Shown one piece after another: positions 9,134 through 18,632 of a DNA stretch of 64,000 nucleotides. This stretch comes from Acidobacteriota bacterium (GTDB lineage Bacteria > Acidobacteriota > Terriglobia > UBA7540). The position numbers were made by a program, and so were the translations under genes. The stretch covers positions 62,001 to 126,000 of the forward strand of contig SCRD01000012.1 of assembly GCA_004298155.1 (NCBI GenBank). The letters run 5' to 3'. The notes under the pieces were generated by a model, which did no database searches, was not told the origin of the DNA, and worked only from the letters and a program-made list of their open reading frames with translations. Positions within the stretch are counted from its first letter, which is position 1. Each line of letters starts with the position of its first letter.

Positions 9134-9946
9134 ATGGAGACGCCGATGCGGAAGGTCAGCCGTCGGCTATGGTTTGCTCCGGGATTGCTCGCCTTAGGCA
9201 TGTGTGCCTGCGCCGTTTTCTACGTCAGCAATTCAGAGAAGGTCCGGTTTGTTATCATCACGCCCGGCAACCCCGTCATTGTCATTGGCGGCGTTCAGCA
9301 GTTTGCCCTCAACGTGACTTTTGTAGACGGAGTTGTCACCCAACCTGATCCCACTTCCGGGGTATGGACATCCTCAAACTCTTCTGTAGCGGTCGTTAAC
9401 TCGCAAGGCCAGGCAACCGGGGTCAAGGCTGGAACGGCGGTCATTACCGGGACATATAAGGGAGTCAGCGGATCGACTGTTCTGGCGGTTAACGCCGCAA
9501 GCAGCGTGAACTTTCGGGTGAGCGGCTCTGCCAGCACCTTGAAAGTGAGTTTTCTTAAGACCGGCCGGAACTTCTCCTACGTCCTGAATCCTGCGGATGA
9601 CACAATCGCTGTTTATGGGTCGGGTGGCCTGCAAGGCCAGGATCGGCTGGAGAGCGTGGTTTCAGTGGCACCCGGACACAGTCCGGGATGGCTGGCGATT
9701 GGCCCTTCCGGCAGGTTTCTGTACGTGGCCAATCATGGCTCAGCAAACATCTCAGTTTTTGTCATTGATCCTGCAACCGGGAGACTTGGCAGCGTGCCGG
9801 GCTCGCCGTTTGACGTTGGGGGCGGGGTATGGGCGGTTGCGGTGGAATCCAGCGGAAGGATGCTTTCCGTAATGGACTTTAACGCTTCCTCGGCAAAGGA
9901 GTTTCAGGTTGAGGCCGCGTCGGGAGCGGTCGAGCTTTGGCGGTGA
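9134..9946 (+). CDS. Exported Ig-like (BIG2) plus lactonase-type propeller, shortened
   Basis: The likely start is the ATG at 9134 (AAGGA upstream), giving 270 residues that begin with a signal-like segment (METPMRKVSRRLWFAPGLLA). A BIG2 Ig-like domain follows (GGVQQFALNVTFVDG to GVKAGTAVITGTYKG). After it come two or three blades of a YVTN/lactonase propeller (GRFLYVANHGSANISVFVID, then LGSVPGSPFDVGGG). The protein stops in mid-blade at GAVELWR; a full seven-bladed domain would need roughly 150-200 more residues. No continuation was recognised in the other frames after 9946, so this is probably a truncated gene. An upstream in-frame start at 9032 would add a charged tail without an RBS. Confidence 0.6.
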   Translation: METPMRKVSRRLWFAPGLLALGMCACAVFYVSNSEKVRFVIITPGNPVIVIGGVQQFALNVTFVDGVVTQPDPTSGVWTSSNSSVAVVNSQGQATGVKAGTAVITGTYKGVSGSTVLAVNAASSVNFRVSGSASTLKVSFLKTGRNFSYVLNPADDTIAVYGSGGLQGQDRLESVVSVAPGHSPGWLAIGPSGRFLYVANHGSANISVFVIDPATGRLGSVPGSPFDVGGGVWAVAVESSGRMLSVMDFNASSAKEFQVEAASGAVELWR

Positions 9947-10060
9947 GTGTCCTGGGGTATCCAGGCCTTTGTGCGAATTCTGGCAGGGGCAGGGCAGTGG
10001 CCGAGCCGTGGTCCGGCGGCCTCCGGTTGAAGCGCCATACCCGGGCGGTGTAAAAGAATC

Positions 10061-10090
10061 TTGCATTTGCGGCATTAAGGATTATATATT
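10061..10090 (+). promoter_or_regulatory. Possible sigma-70 promoter
   Basis: TTGCAT (10061-10066) and TATATT (10085-10090) are 18 bp apart in an A/T-rich patch. It would drive the small gene at 10214 with a 5' leader of about 115 bases. Confidence 0.35.
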
Positions 10091-10213
10091 GTACAGGTCT
10101 GCAATCGTCACCAATAGGATATCGAGCGTGAAAGGCCACACCTTGAGAGATGGCTACACGTTTCGGACTGTTGTGTTACGGGTTTTGAGAGTTAAACCGG
10201 GGGAGGGGGACAC

Positions 10214-10603
10214 ATGTCGCCTGGTATAGCTGTAGCAGTTGTTCCAGAAGAGTATTATCGCAAGGCAAATGGACTCCAGTTCAAGGCGTCCTTCCGCAGG
10301 CGGGAAGACGCCGTCAGGTACGCCGAACAGCATAGCTGCAGGTTGGTTATAGCCTGTGACGCTGAGAGCCGCTATGATGTGCTGTGCGCTCCCGGCTCGA
10401 ATCCGGGACCAAAAGTCAACTTTGAACTGATAGTAGACAGAGGCGAATGGGTGGCTGCGCCACGGCTGGCTCCGCCTGACGGTGAGTTGTCTCGATCGAG
10501 CACAGAATCCGCCCCGGACGCCGCATGGACTACGCGAAAAATAGCCAGGATCTTCATGTACAGTTGGCTCGGAGCCTGGATGGCAGCATCTCCGGCATCC
10601 TGA
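10214..10603 (+). CDS. Hypothetical protein, 129 aa
   Basis: The ATG follows a G-rich RBS (GGGGGAGGGGG, 5-8 bases upstream). The N-terminal half (IAVAVVPEEYYRKANGLQFKASFRRREDAVRYAEQHSCRLVI) looks like a compact alpha/beta fold. The C-terminal half is proline-, serine- and alanine-rich and has no secondary-structure pattern I recognise. No signal peptide. Neighbours (a truncated propeller and an XRE regulator) do not hint at a role. The spacer that follows (10604-11071, 468 bp) shows nothing I can name. Confidence 0.4.
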   Translation: MSPGIAVAVVPEEYYRKANGLQFKASFRRREDAVRYAEQHSCRLVIACDAESRYDVLCAPGSNPGPKVNFELIVDRGEWVAAPRLAPPDGELSRSSTESAPDAAWTTRKIARIFMYSWLGAWMAASPAS

Positions 10604-11071
10604 ACAAATTCTGGCTTTACAACCCGAGTTGACGGAAATCCCGCGGACCTCGAAACCCCAGCTTGCGTTACCTGCTGTTGCGCCGCGACACAGATTGGCG
10701 GTGCGCGCCTCCTATTTTGCAGTCCAGAGCCCTCGCCAGGCTGCTCCAGCAGGGTCGCAGGATCCAGTCTGCGACCGGAAAGCCGTCCGTGCCTGCATGC
10801 GATTGGTGAGCCTTCACAACGGTGGCGCAGGCCCACGAAAACATCTCCGTAAAATCACGGGGCTTGTGAGTCAGGTGTTTTGGCAGATTGACTCAGCAAA
10901 CGACTGAGCCTTCCTAACAACTTGCAATTAGCATTTACCTTTTACGGGCTTTCCCTATCTGTCTTTCAGGGAATTACCGGTCTTGTTTGAAGATTCTTCT
11001 TCGATTGACCTGAGGATGGGATGGGTCCACACTTGTCTTCACGCTATAGGTGCGATTTGAGGGGGTAGGCC

Positions 11072-11728
11072 ATGCCAACTTCACGCATGGAGATTCAGAC
11101 ACAGGTATCGGTTGGGGTGGTAGATGGTGTAACCAACTGCCATATCAGGAGGCAAATCCGGAAGCTTCGGCGCTCCAAGGGGTGGACAGAACACGACCTT
11201 GAGCAAGCCGCGGGAATATCCGCTAATTCGCTGGGTGGGCTGGAAGCGGGAATTCGGCATATTAACGTGGATACCCTGCGAAAGATCATCGAAGCTCTTG
11301 AATCGGACATCACGGATGTGTGGCCGGCGCCCGATGGGGCAGGAAACATGCACAGCACGCCTCCGCCCGGGCAGGCAGGCGATCCGCTTAATTTCGACCG
11401 GCTGACGGAGATACACTCCCTCACCGGAGCGGAAGCATCCTGCATGTTCGCGAGCGAGGACTATCGCGATCTCTCGCATCCAGCCGGAGAACCGGCGCCA
11501 AAGCCTGCGCTTCGGACCCTTTGCGCCATCAATCTGTACGACGACGAAAGGGAGCAGCTATGCCGCGAGGTCCTCCAGGGGACGGTCACGGCTAACTGGG
11601 CCACTTATCGTTACTCTGAGAACGGTCGCAGCTTGTATCTCTGTCTCAAGAATGCCCGTCTTGAGTTCTGGGCCGAGGGCTTTGTCGAGCGCTGCCTTGC
11701 CGCCTGGCTTTCTGCTCCTGCGTTCTGA
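11072..11728 (+). CDS. XRE-family transcriptional regulator
   Basis: A 218-residue protein with a helix-turn-helix of the Cro/C1 type at about residues 26-80: IRRQIRKLRRSKGWTEHDLE, then QAAGISANSLGGLEAGIRHI, then a third helix with LRKIIEALESDI. The remaining 130 residues hold no known ligand domain; the C-terminal 60 residues (CAINLYDDEREQLCREVLQG to FWAEGFVERCLAAWL) appear alpha/beta. GAGGGGG precedes the ATG. It is followed by two convergent reverse-strand genes of unknown function and could regulate them; this is proximity only. Confidence 0.75.
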   Translation: MPTSRMEIQTQVSVGVVDGVTNCHIRRQIRKLRRSKGWTEHDLEQAAGISANSLGGLEAGIRHINVDTLRKIIEALESDITDVWPAPDGAGNMHSTPPPGQAGDPLNFDRLTEIHSLTGAEASCMFASEDYRDLSHPAGEPAPKPALRTLCAINLYDDEREQLCREVLQGTVTANWATYRYSENGRSLYLCLKNARLEFWAEGFVERCLAAWLSAPAF

Positions 11729-11784
11729 GCCGGCAGCAGCGGTTAAAGTCGTGCTAAATCGCAGGGCGGAGGATCTGGGGCTGC

Positions 11785-13842
11785 TTACGCTTCGTGCGTT
11801 CTGGCCCCCAGCCCTGCAAGCACATCATTGAAGATGCGGCTCCCGAAAACCCGGCTGCCCGTGATCAAGGCTTCCATTGCTCCCACTTTGTTTTCGCTGA
11901 TCGCCTGCCGCAGGATCTCGACTGCCTCGCCATAATTGGGAGGGTCACCGCCCATGGGCACCCCCTGCGGTGATGTGCGCAGCCGGCCAATCACCAACCG
12001 GCTTGCCAGCGCGCAGGCCGCCATATCTGCATCATAGTTGTCTGCCATCTTGATCACGCAATTGGTGAAAGTCGCAAAAAGATTGTCGCTGGAAGTGAAT
12101 CCCGTAAGGCTCTGGCACTCGACCGCCACATTCACGCTGAAGTTAAATCCTCCATGTCCCGTGAGGACCAGGGTGGTAGAATCGGCAAGTACGTAATCGA
12201 CGGTTGTTGACTGCACACCCAGGCTGCCGGTGTCCTTGCCTGGCAGGTCTCCAGGCTGTGGAATAGTGGCCGGAACTTTCACGTTGAGCGTCCCGCTCGC
12301 CGCCATGAGTGGAACACCCTCGATCGTCCAATTGAACCTGGGGGCCGTACCCATCAGATGCGCCGTCGCCGAGAGCGTGATCACATCTTCATAGGTGTAC
12401 TCGACATAATGGTAATCCTTGGCCTTGCAAACCATCGAACCCGGATAATGATATACGCCACTGCCGATTTGGATCTCGTTTGTTTCTTCTTCTTTCGCGA
12501 CCTGGAGGCCCACCGATCGTTGCGCATTCTCCGAGGGTGGGGAACTCGGAACGATGCCAAAGAGCGTTAGTCTCTCGGTTAGCACTGAAACGCTCTTCAG
12601 TGCAAAAGCTGACAGTCCGACTTGTTCCGTCTGGTTAATGTTAAGGGGCTTCGTGACCAGCATCGGAGCAATCACGTTGGTTAGAAATTCCGCCACCGAA
12701 AGCAGAACAATCGTGATGGCGGCTGTAATCGGCGATGCCAGCACAGCCGCCACAAAGTAGAGCAGGATGCAGAACCAGCTCACATCCAGGTGCGCATCGA
12801 TCGTCGGGGGGTCGGGGTTCATTTTGAATTGCACCGCGCCATTGACCACGCTCAAATAGAGGTTGCTGCTGAAGTCCGCGACGGCCCGGAAACAATAGAC
12901 ATCGCCGGCAAGGCCACGCACCGCCCGGCCCGTGAGCTGTATCGAACCGTTCTGGAGCGCCGTTTGCAATTGCACGAGCTTCAGTGCCTGTTGCAGCGGC
13001 ACGTACTGTCCGCTTCCACACAGCGGAGGCATGTTGGAGTTCACCAAAGCGGCGTACTGGTCAGCCGTTTCAGTTTTGGGATCAAACTTGGACATCAAAC
13101 TCGATGCAACTCCGGGGCAGAACACCAATTGCTGAAAAGCGTTCGGCGAAAGGCTCACGCATGCTCCCGTGCCGCCGACCAATCCAGGCTCTGTGCGATT
13201 GATCGAAGCAGGCGCCTGTGTCTGCAGCAGCGCCACGCAGAAGACGCCAATCGTGTTGGCATCAATGTTCTGGACCGTTACCGAACGAAACCGCAGCCCG
13301 GATGTTCCGAGCAGTCCGTTTCGGCTGTTATCCGTGTTGAAGTTGAGATGCGCCCTCGGACTATTGCTGGCGAGTATCGAGCTGACCATCAAGGGAATGC
13401 CTGCATCAAGGCTGGCACGATCGCTTAGGCTGAGCTGCCCGAGCGCGGCCTGCGTGTATGCGCCTGAATCCCACGCCAATAAAACCCCGCTTGCCGGCAA
13501 AACCAGGCCTATGTCATTGAGATTGCTGCTGGAGTCTACCACCACTACGTCGATCGTTCCACTGAGGGTGAGCATACCCTTCAACGGCCGGATTGTCTGC
13601 GCTTTGTAATAAACGGTTGAGTCGTCAAACGCAATCGTAATCGTGATTTGGTTCGTCCCAGGCGTCAATGTGACTTGAATGGGGTCAAGGATAATCACGT
13701 CCGCGCCGAGCGACGTGTCCCCAAACTGGATTTCCGTCGGCGCGTCCAGCGCGTTGCCCCCGATCGAGATCTGTCGAATCTGGTCCAGCAGGATTCCACG
13801 GCTCAGCTCAATGACGGCATCGAAGCCCGCGAGGATGCTCAT
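11785..13842 (-). CDS. Unrecognised 685-aa beta-rich protein, possibly TULIP-like
   Basis: No signal peptide. Residues 1-250 are alternating hydrophobic strands; the opening MSILAGFDAVIELSRGILLD, then IQVTLTPGTNQITITIAFDD, recalls the start of tubular lipid-binding (TULIP/P47/BPI-like) domains, a fold guess only. Residues about 345-395 contain a strongly hydrophobic stretch (WFCILLYFVAAVLASPITAA and following) that could be one or two membrane segments. Residues 450-620 are again beta-rich with a conserved-looking Y-H-Y-V-E-Y-T-Y-E-D run. The last 60 residues are helical. It overlaps the 106-aa gene upstream by ATGA (13839-13842), so the two are translationally coupled. GAGGTGCC lies just upstream of the ATG. 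Confidence 0.6.
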   Translation of the reverse strand: MSILAGFDAVIELSRGILLDQIRQISIGGNALDAPTEIQFGDTSLGADVIILDPIQVTLTPGTNQITITIAFDDSTVYYKAQTIRPLKGMLTLSGTIDVVVVDSSSNLNDIGLVLPASGVLLAWDSGAYTQAALGQLSLSDRASLDAGIPLMVSSILASNSPRAHLNFNTDNSRNGLLGTSGLRFRSVTVQNIDANTIGVFCVALLQTQAPASINRTEPGLVGGTGACVSLSPNAFQQLVFCPGVASSLMSKFDPKTETADQYAALVNSNMPPLCGSGQYVPLQQALKLVQLQTALQNGSIQLTGRAVRGLAGDVYCFRAVADFSSNLYLSVVNGAVQFKMNPDPPTIDAHLDVSWFCILLYFVAAVLASPITAAITIVLLSVAEFLTNVIAPMLVTKPLNINQTEQVGLSAFALKSVSVLTERLTLFGIVPSSPPSENAQRSVGLQVAKEEETNEIQIGSGVYHYPGSMVCKAKDYHYVEYTYEDVITLSATAHLMGTAPRFNWTIEGVPLMAASGTLNVKVPATIPQPGDLPGKDTGSLGVQSTTVDYVLADSTTLVLTGHGGFNFSVNVAVECQSLTGFTSSDNLFATFTNCVIKMADNYDADMAACALASRLVIGRLRTSPQGVPMGGDPPNYGEAVEILRQAISENKVGAMEALITGSRVFGSRIFNDVLAGLGARTHEA

Positions 13843-14159
13843 CGTGGCACCTCATCGTTCGCACTTCTTCCTGCAGGCGGCAGGATTCCGTGGATTTTTA
13901 CCGTCAGATGGGTCCTGGCGTTCGATTCACGAAAGAGCGCAAATGCATCTCCGGGAATGCTGGGCAGGCTTCCGGCCAATTTACGCCACTCCTCGACCGC
14001 TCGTGGTGAAAGCGTGACGCCCGCCGCCTCCAGCGCGCGGACCGGGTCAATCAGAAACAAGCGCGCCAGATTCGGCCGCTCATTAAGGCGGGCGGCGGCT
14101 TCCTCCTCGAACGACCTTAACTGTTGGAGATCTTCGACGTGCAACAAGGGGACAGCCAT
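13839..14159 (-). CDS. Unrecognised 106-aa protein, partner of the 685-aa gene
   Basis: A small soluble protein with a strong RBS (GGAGGTGAACC before ATG). Residues 10-75 are helical and contain FLIDPVRALEAAGVTLSP, which resembles the helix-turn segments of leader or docking proteins; the last 30 residues include a beta segment (THLTVKIHGIL) and a basic polar tail. There are no Cys residues and no Ser/Thr-rich core, so a RiPP precursor is not indicated. It is the first gene of the pair and its stop overlaps the next start by four bases. Confidence 0.55.
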   Translation of the reverse strand: MAVPLLHVEDLQQLRSFEEEAAARLNERPNLARLFLIDPVRALEAAGVTLSPRAVEEWRKLAGSLPSIPGDAFALFRESNARTHLTVKIHGILPPAGRSANDEVPR

Positions 14160-14307
14160 GGTTCACCTCCATAACCGAACGACGTATCCGGCAGGCCAGA
14201 TCTGTGACACCATTCGCCGCTACTCTGACGGGCCATGCTCAAAAGGCCAGCATGGCGCAGATTGTAACACATGCTTCAATAGTTATCTCGTTAACTCTCC
14301 AGACTAA
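14158..14307 (+). CDS. Possible small Cys-containing peptide (doubtful)
   Basis: An ORF of 49 codons reads from the palindromic CCATGG that also carries the opposite gene's start. AAGGGG lies seven bases upstream of its ATG. The peptide has four Cys in the pattern C-x10-C-x8-C-x2-C (QICDTIRRYSDGPC, then DCNTCFNS) and no signal peptide. Divergent start codons on one palindrome are unusual, so it could be chance. The rest of the 14160-14969 spacer holds another weak ORF (14684-14920, 79 codons, with AAAGGAG upstream and no recognisable domain) and nothing else I can support. Confidence 0.2.
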   Translation: MVHLHNRTTYPAGQICDTIRRYSDGPCSKGQHGADCNTCFNSYLVNSPD

Positions 14308-14969
14308 TCAGGCACTTTTCATCGCGCTGTTGGGAACTAAGCTGCCAATTGAGCAGGAGGGTGAACCTCTTCATGCCGGCAATTGTTTGCCGTGTGGTTT
14401 CAAATGGCGGGACGGCACCAGGCACATCGCTGTATGGGCGAAATATGGCTGGCTTTAATGAGAGTAAAAGTGTAATGCGCCTCTGCTCAAATTGCGCCGA
14501 ATTCGGTCCGAACGCCACAGTCTCCCGTCTCCAACTCTTTGAAGAATGCCTTTACCGGTTCGTCAGGCTCCACGAGTAAGCTCAGCCTGGAAGTTATCGC
14601 TCCACCAGCGATATTCCGTGGGAGAGTGGTCATCAACGGAGTTGAAGTGAGCGGCTCCTAATGCGAACAAAGGAGTCATGCTAATGCTTTTTATCAAGAA
14701 CTTTAACCTATGCGTTGCATTGACTCTCTCCACGCTTCGAACTACGCTTGAGGCGATTTTTCAACACTGGGTGCAACGGGGCGAGCCGGCATTAAATTTC
14801 CAGGGCCACTGTAAGAAAAACGGGGGAAATCTACACCTGTTGTTGTGGGCCGGTAAGGCCGTCCAGATCCTGCGTCGGGTCATGCCAACATTGGATATTC
14901 TCGCTAGATGGGAAGCGTAAGTGTGCTCCGTTTGAGCGGATCCGGACGAAGAAAGGAGGCATCGCGCAG

Positions 14970-17900
14970 ATGCCGTGCAAAGCCCTGATTTCGACGTTTT
15001 CATCGCCGCCCATTCGCTGGGACCCAAAAAGGAACCGGCTGGCTCATTCCCGGGGTCTAAGGTGGTTGGTTTTGAGCGCGGCATTGGCCTTCTTGCCTGT
15101 AAACGCCCTGGCCCAGGCAAATTTTGCGTCAGTCAGCGGAGAAGTTCTTGATGCTCAAAAGGCTGCAATTCCCGGAGCTACAATAATCCTGACTTCCTCC
15201 GCCACTGGGCTCCGCCGCAGCACAGTTTCGAACGGTACCGGGTTCTATGATTTTACCGATGTGAACCCGGGCGATTACCAGCTTCGCGTGGAAGCGTCCG
15301 GTTTTCAAAGCGAGTTGCGTAACTTTGTACTGGCAGTCAATCAAGTTTTGCGGCTCGATCTCGCCCTGCAAGTTGGCAGCAAGACGCAGCAAGTTGTCGT
15401 GAAGGGGGTTCCGCCTCCGTTACGAACCACGGACGCTACTTTGGGAGAAGTCATTGATCCAACCTTGACAGGTCAGCTCCCGCTCGATGGCCGGCATGTG
15501 CTTGATCTGGCCATCATGGCCCCTGCTACTGCTCCGAACATGGGCATGGGAGTCCAGGACGGAAATCAAAACCAGCTCTATTGGCGGCCGGGACAGGGAA
15601 CTGAATTCACCGCTGCCGGAAACCGTGCGAATGCAAACTACTACCTGCTGGACGGAACGGCGGATTCAGACCCTACGTTCTGGGCCTTATCTTTAAGCCC
15701 TTCACCAGATGCCATACAGGAATTCAAGGTCCAGACCGGGAGCTATTCCGCAGAGTTTGGGGGGGCTGGAGGGGCGCAGGTCAACATGATTACGCGCTCC
15801 GGCACCAATAACTTGCACGGGACCGCCTATGAATACCTGAGAAACACAGCCCTCGATGCGCGAGTATGGAACGCGACCAACGTTCCACACCTCGTTCAAA
15901 ACCAGTTTGGCGCTTCGCTTGGAGGTCCCATCCAGAAGAACAAGACCTTCTTCTTCGCCAACTACGAAGGGTTCAGGTTCAGCAATCAGGTTTACCAGGT
16001 GGAGACCGTGCCCACAATGGCGGAGCGCTCGGGGGACTTCAGCCAGAGCGGGCAAACAATCTATGAGCCCAGCAAGTCCTCGCCGAACCCGGATTACAAC
16101 CCGGCGCTGCCGGTAAGCGCCAGCAACCCGAAAATTGTCCGCAGCCCTTTTCCAGGCAACATGATTCCAACCTCGATGATCAGCTCGGTCGCAGCAGGGG
16201 CGCTTCAGCACGTTCCGTTACCGAACATCGAGATGCCCGGCGGTTCGGGCATGAGAATGGGTATGGGTCCGGTGTCCAGCGGGCTTGACTCGAACAATTA
16301 TCTGGATGTGCGAACGGCGACACAGCCATGGGACGAGGGAACTTTCCGCCTCGACCGGAACTTTGGCGCGGGAGACGCCTTTTTCACCCGGTATACAATC
16401 GAACATGAAAGTGGATTTACGCCGGTCAATCTTCCCGGGTTTGGCCTGTTTAACGACAACATGGCTCAAAATCTGACGATCTCCTACACGCACATTTTTT
16501 CGCCGACCATGATTAATAATCTCTCGTTTGGCATGTCGCGCCTTTCCATGCACGAATATTCTGAGAACAACTTTACTCATGACTATGTTTCAGAACTCGG
16601 AGTTCAAGGGGTCTCCTGGGGGGGCAAAGGGTCTTGGGGAATGCCCTATTTTAATGTCCAGGGTTACAGCCCGATCGGCGACTCTTTCAGTGCGACGCCC
16701 GTCCACGACTGGGACACGCTCCTGCAGGTACAGGACACGTGGAACTGGCAAAAGGGGCGGCATTCGCTGAAGGCCGGCGGAGGCTACCTGCCTTTCTTCT
16801 GGCCCATGTGGGGCTTCTTTCAGACGCGCGGATATTATCAGTTCACGAATGGGTTCACCACACGCACGGCTACGAACGATGGCACGGGGTCAGGCCTGGC
16901 CAGCTTCCTGCTGGGCCTGCCGGTCGTCAAGCAGCGCCAGGCCGGCGTGCCGCAGATGAACCTGAGGCAGTGGTATGGCAACGCCTATGTCGAGGACAAT
17001 TGGCGGATCACAGACGCTACCACGCTTGACATCGGATTGCGCTACGAATATATGAGCTCACTTTCCGACCTGGATGAGCCGGGAGCAAACCTCATTTTTC
17101 GAAACGGCGGCCTCGATGCCTTTGTGGGTGGTCAGGCTGGAATGCCGAGGGGCTTGTGGTATCCCAATGGCCTGAACTTCGCTCCGCGTTTCGGCTTCGC
17201 GCACCAGATTCGCAGCCTGGGAATTGTCTTCCGCGGTGGATTTGGCATGTTCTTTACACCAGTTGACATGAACACCTGGTGCAATCAGCGGCACAATCCG
17301 CCTTACGTTTTTGCTGAGACCCGGCAGAGCGATAATTACGTTCCCAGCCTCTCAGGGTTTGACTTCGCTCCTCCCGTTTTAGGCAAAACTGTAGTCAGCT
17401 TTGCCTCACTCGATCCGCACTCTCATCCGCAGTACATCAATCAATGGAGCTTTTCCGTGCAAAAAGCGCTTCCGGGCAACATCGTTGCGGAGATCGGCTA
17501 CCAGGGTTCGCGAGGCTACCATCTACAGCGGGCCTACCTGATCAACAATGCGCCACCCGGACCAGGACCAGTCCAGCCGCGGCGGCCTTATCAGACCATT
17601 ACGTTCGTTCCCGGTACTTCGTTTGAAGGCGACAATCCGGAGAGCTTTGCCATTCAGAGCAACACGTTTCCCGTTTCGGCCATCAACTATCTGGAAAATA
17701 CTGCCAACAGTTGGTATGACGCGGGTTGGATTGATGCTCGCAGGGAGTTTCACAACGGATTGACCTTTCTTGCGAATTATACGTGGTCGAAGGGCCTCAC
17801 CGACGCGCCTGACTTCCGTTCCGCCATGATGCAAGCCGCTGTCCCGCAAAACAACTCCGACCTGGCCGCCGAGAAAGGGCCTAACGGCATGGATGTGCCG

Positions 17901-18428
17901 CATCGTTTTGTGGCCAGCGTGGTTTATAGCCCGCCAGGATGGGGAGGCGATGCCTTACTCCACCGGCTGACGTCAAGCTGGACCCTCGGGAGTATTTTTA
18001 CCACCGAGGGCGGCATGCCATTTACAGTGGGTGTTTTCGGCGACACGGCGAATGCCGGAACACTGCTTGGGCAGAACCCGATACGCGCCAACGAAACCGG
18101 ACAGCCCGTGTTTCCAACCGGGACACGCACTACCGCGCAATGGTTCAGTCGGGCGGCTTTTGCCGCTCCCGCTCCATACACGTTTGGCAATGCGGGAGTC
18201 AACACCGTCTATGGCCCCAGCTTTACAAACCTCGACCTGGCGTTGCAAAGACAGTTTTCGATCAGCGAGCGCCTCCGTTTCATTTTCCGGGCTGAGGCAT
18301 TCAACGCATTGAACCACAGCAATTGGGGTTATCCTAACAACTATGTGAACACTCCCCAGTTTGGCTCGATCACGATGGCCGAGGGCACGGGCCGGGAGAT
18401 CCAGCTCAGCGCCAGGTTCGATTTCTGA
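14970..18428 (+). CDS. TonB-dependent receptor, Oar-type with carboxypeptidase-regulatory domain
   Basis: A 1152-residue outer-membrane protein. A long n-region and hydrophobic core end near NALAQA (residue 49). Residues 50-145 form a CarboxypepD_reg-like Ig domain (SVSGEVLDAQKAAIPGATI, NGTGFYDFTDVNPGDYQLRV). The plug follows (residues about 150-280; EFKVQTGSYSAEFGGAGGAQ, VNMITRSGTNNLHGTAYEY), then a large beta-barrel ending in ...IQLSARFDF with the aromatic C-terminus needed for barrel insertion. AAAGGAGG lies 10 bases before the ATG. These receptors are greatly expanded in Acidobacteriota, and their substrates (oligosaccharides, peptides or siderophores) are mostly unknown. No SusD partner is adjacent. 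Confidence 0.9.
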   Translation: MPCKALISTFSSPPIRWDPKRNRLAHSRGLRWLVLSAALAFLPVNALAQANFASVSGEVLDAQKAAIPGATIILTSSATGLRRSTVSNGTGFYDFTDVNPGDYQLRVEASGFQSELRNFVLAVNQVLRLDLALQVGSKTQQVVVKGVPPPLRTTDATLGEVIDPTLTGQLPLDGRHVLDLAIMAPATAPNMGMGVQDGNQNQLYWRPGQGTEFTAAGNRANANYYLLDGTADSDPTFWALSLSPSPDAIQEFKVQTGSYSAEFGGAGGAQVNMITRSGTNNLHGTAYEYLRNTALDARVWNATNVPHLVQNQFGASLGGPIQKNKTFFFANYEGFRFSNQVYQVETVPTMAERSGDFSQSGQTIYEPSKSSPNPDYNPALPVSASNPKIVRSPFPGNMIPTSMISSVAAGALQHVPLPNIEMPGGSGMRMGMGPVSSGLDSNNYLDVRTATQPWDEGTFRLDRNFGAGDAFFTRYTIEHESGFTPVNLPGFGLFNDNMAQNLTISYTHIFSPTMINNLSFGMSRLSMHEYSENNFTHDYVSELGVQGVSWGGKGSWGMPYFNVQGYSPIGDSFSATPVHDWDTLLQVQDTWNWQKGRHSLKAGGGYLPFFWPMWGFFQTRGYYQFTNGFTTRTATNDGTGSGLASFLLGLPVVKQRQAGVPQMNLRQWYGNAYVEDNWRITDATTLDIGLRYEYMSSLSDLDEPGANLIFRNGGLDAFVGGQAGMPRGLWYPNGLNFAPRFGFAHQIRSLGIVFRGGFGMFFTPVDMNTWCNQRHNPPYVFAETRQSDNYVPSLSGFDFAPPVLGKTVVSFASLDPHSHPQYINQWSFSVQKALPGNIVAEIGYQGSRGYHLQRAYLINNAPPGPGPVQPRRPYQTITFVPGTSFEGDNPESFAIQSNTFPVSAINYLENTANSWYDAGWIDARREFHNGLTFLANYTWSKGLTDAPDFRSAMMQAAVPQNNSDLAAEKGPNGMDVPHRFVASVVYSPPGWGGDALLHRLTSSWTLGSIFTTEGGMPFTVGVFGDTANAGTLLGQNPIRANETGQPVFPTGTRTTAQWFSRAAFAAPAPYTFGNAGVNTVYGPSFTNLDLALQRQFSISERLRFIFRAEAFNALNHSNWGYPNNYVNTPQFGSITMAEGTGREIQLSARFDF

Positions 18429-18632
18429 CCGTTAATGCTCCGCTTCAGTGGCCGGCCACGTTCCTGACACCCCGGGCCGGGCAGAGATGTCTCGGCAATG
18501 CAGGTCTGCCCGCCACGCGGGCCTACTCCATTTTTCCTCAAGCGCACTTGACTATCTGCTCCTGTCGGGTTTTGTAGTATTCTATGGCCTCGGGGAAGAT
18601 GTGCAATTTTCCCTTCAGGACAAGGAGGTTCG

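Noticed and set aside
10370-10420. A tRNA-like T-arm (CCCGG-CTCGAAT-CCGGG)
   Set aside because: The T-arm is perfect in isolation, but no matching acceptor, D-arm or anticodon arm was found upstream, and it lies inside a plausible ORF.
13839-14159. RiPP leader/precursor peptide
   Set aside because: The 106-aa protein has no Cys or Ser/Thr-rich core and no modifying enzyme is adjacent.
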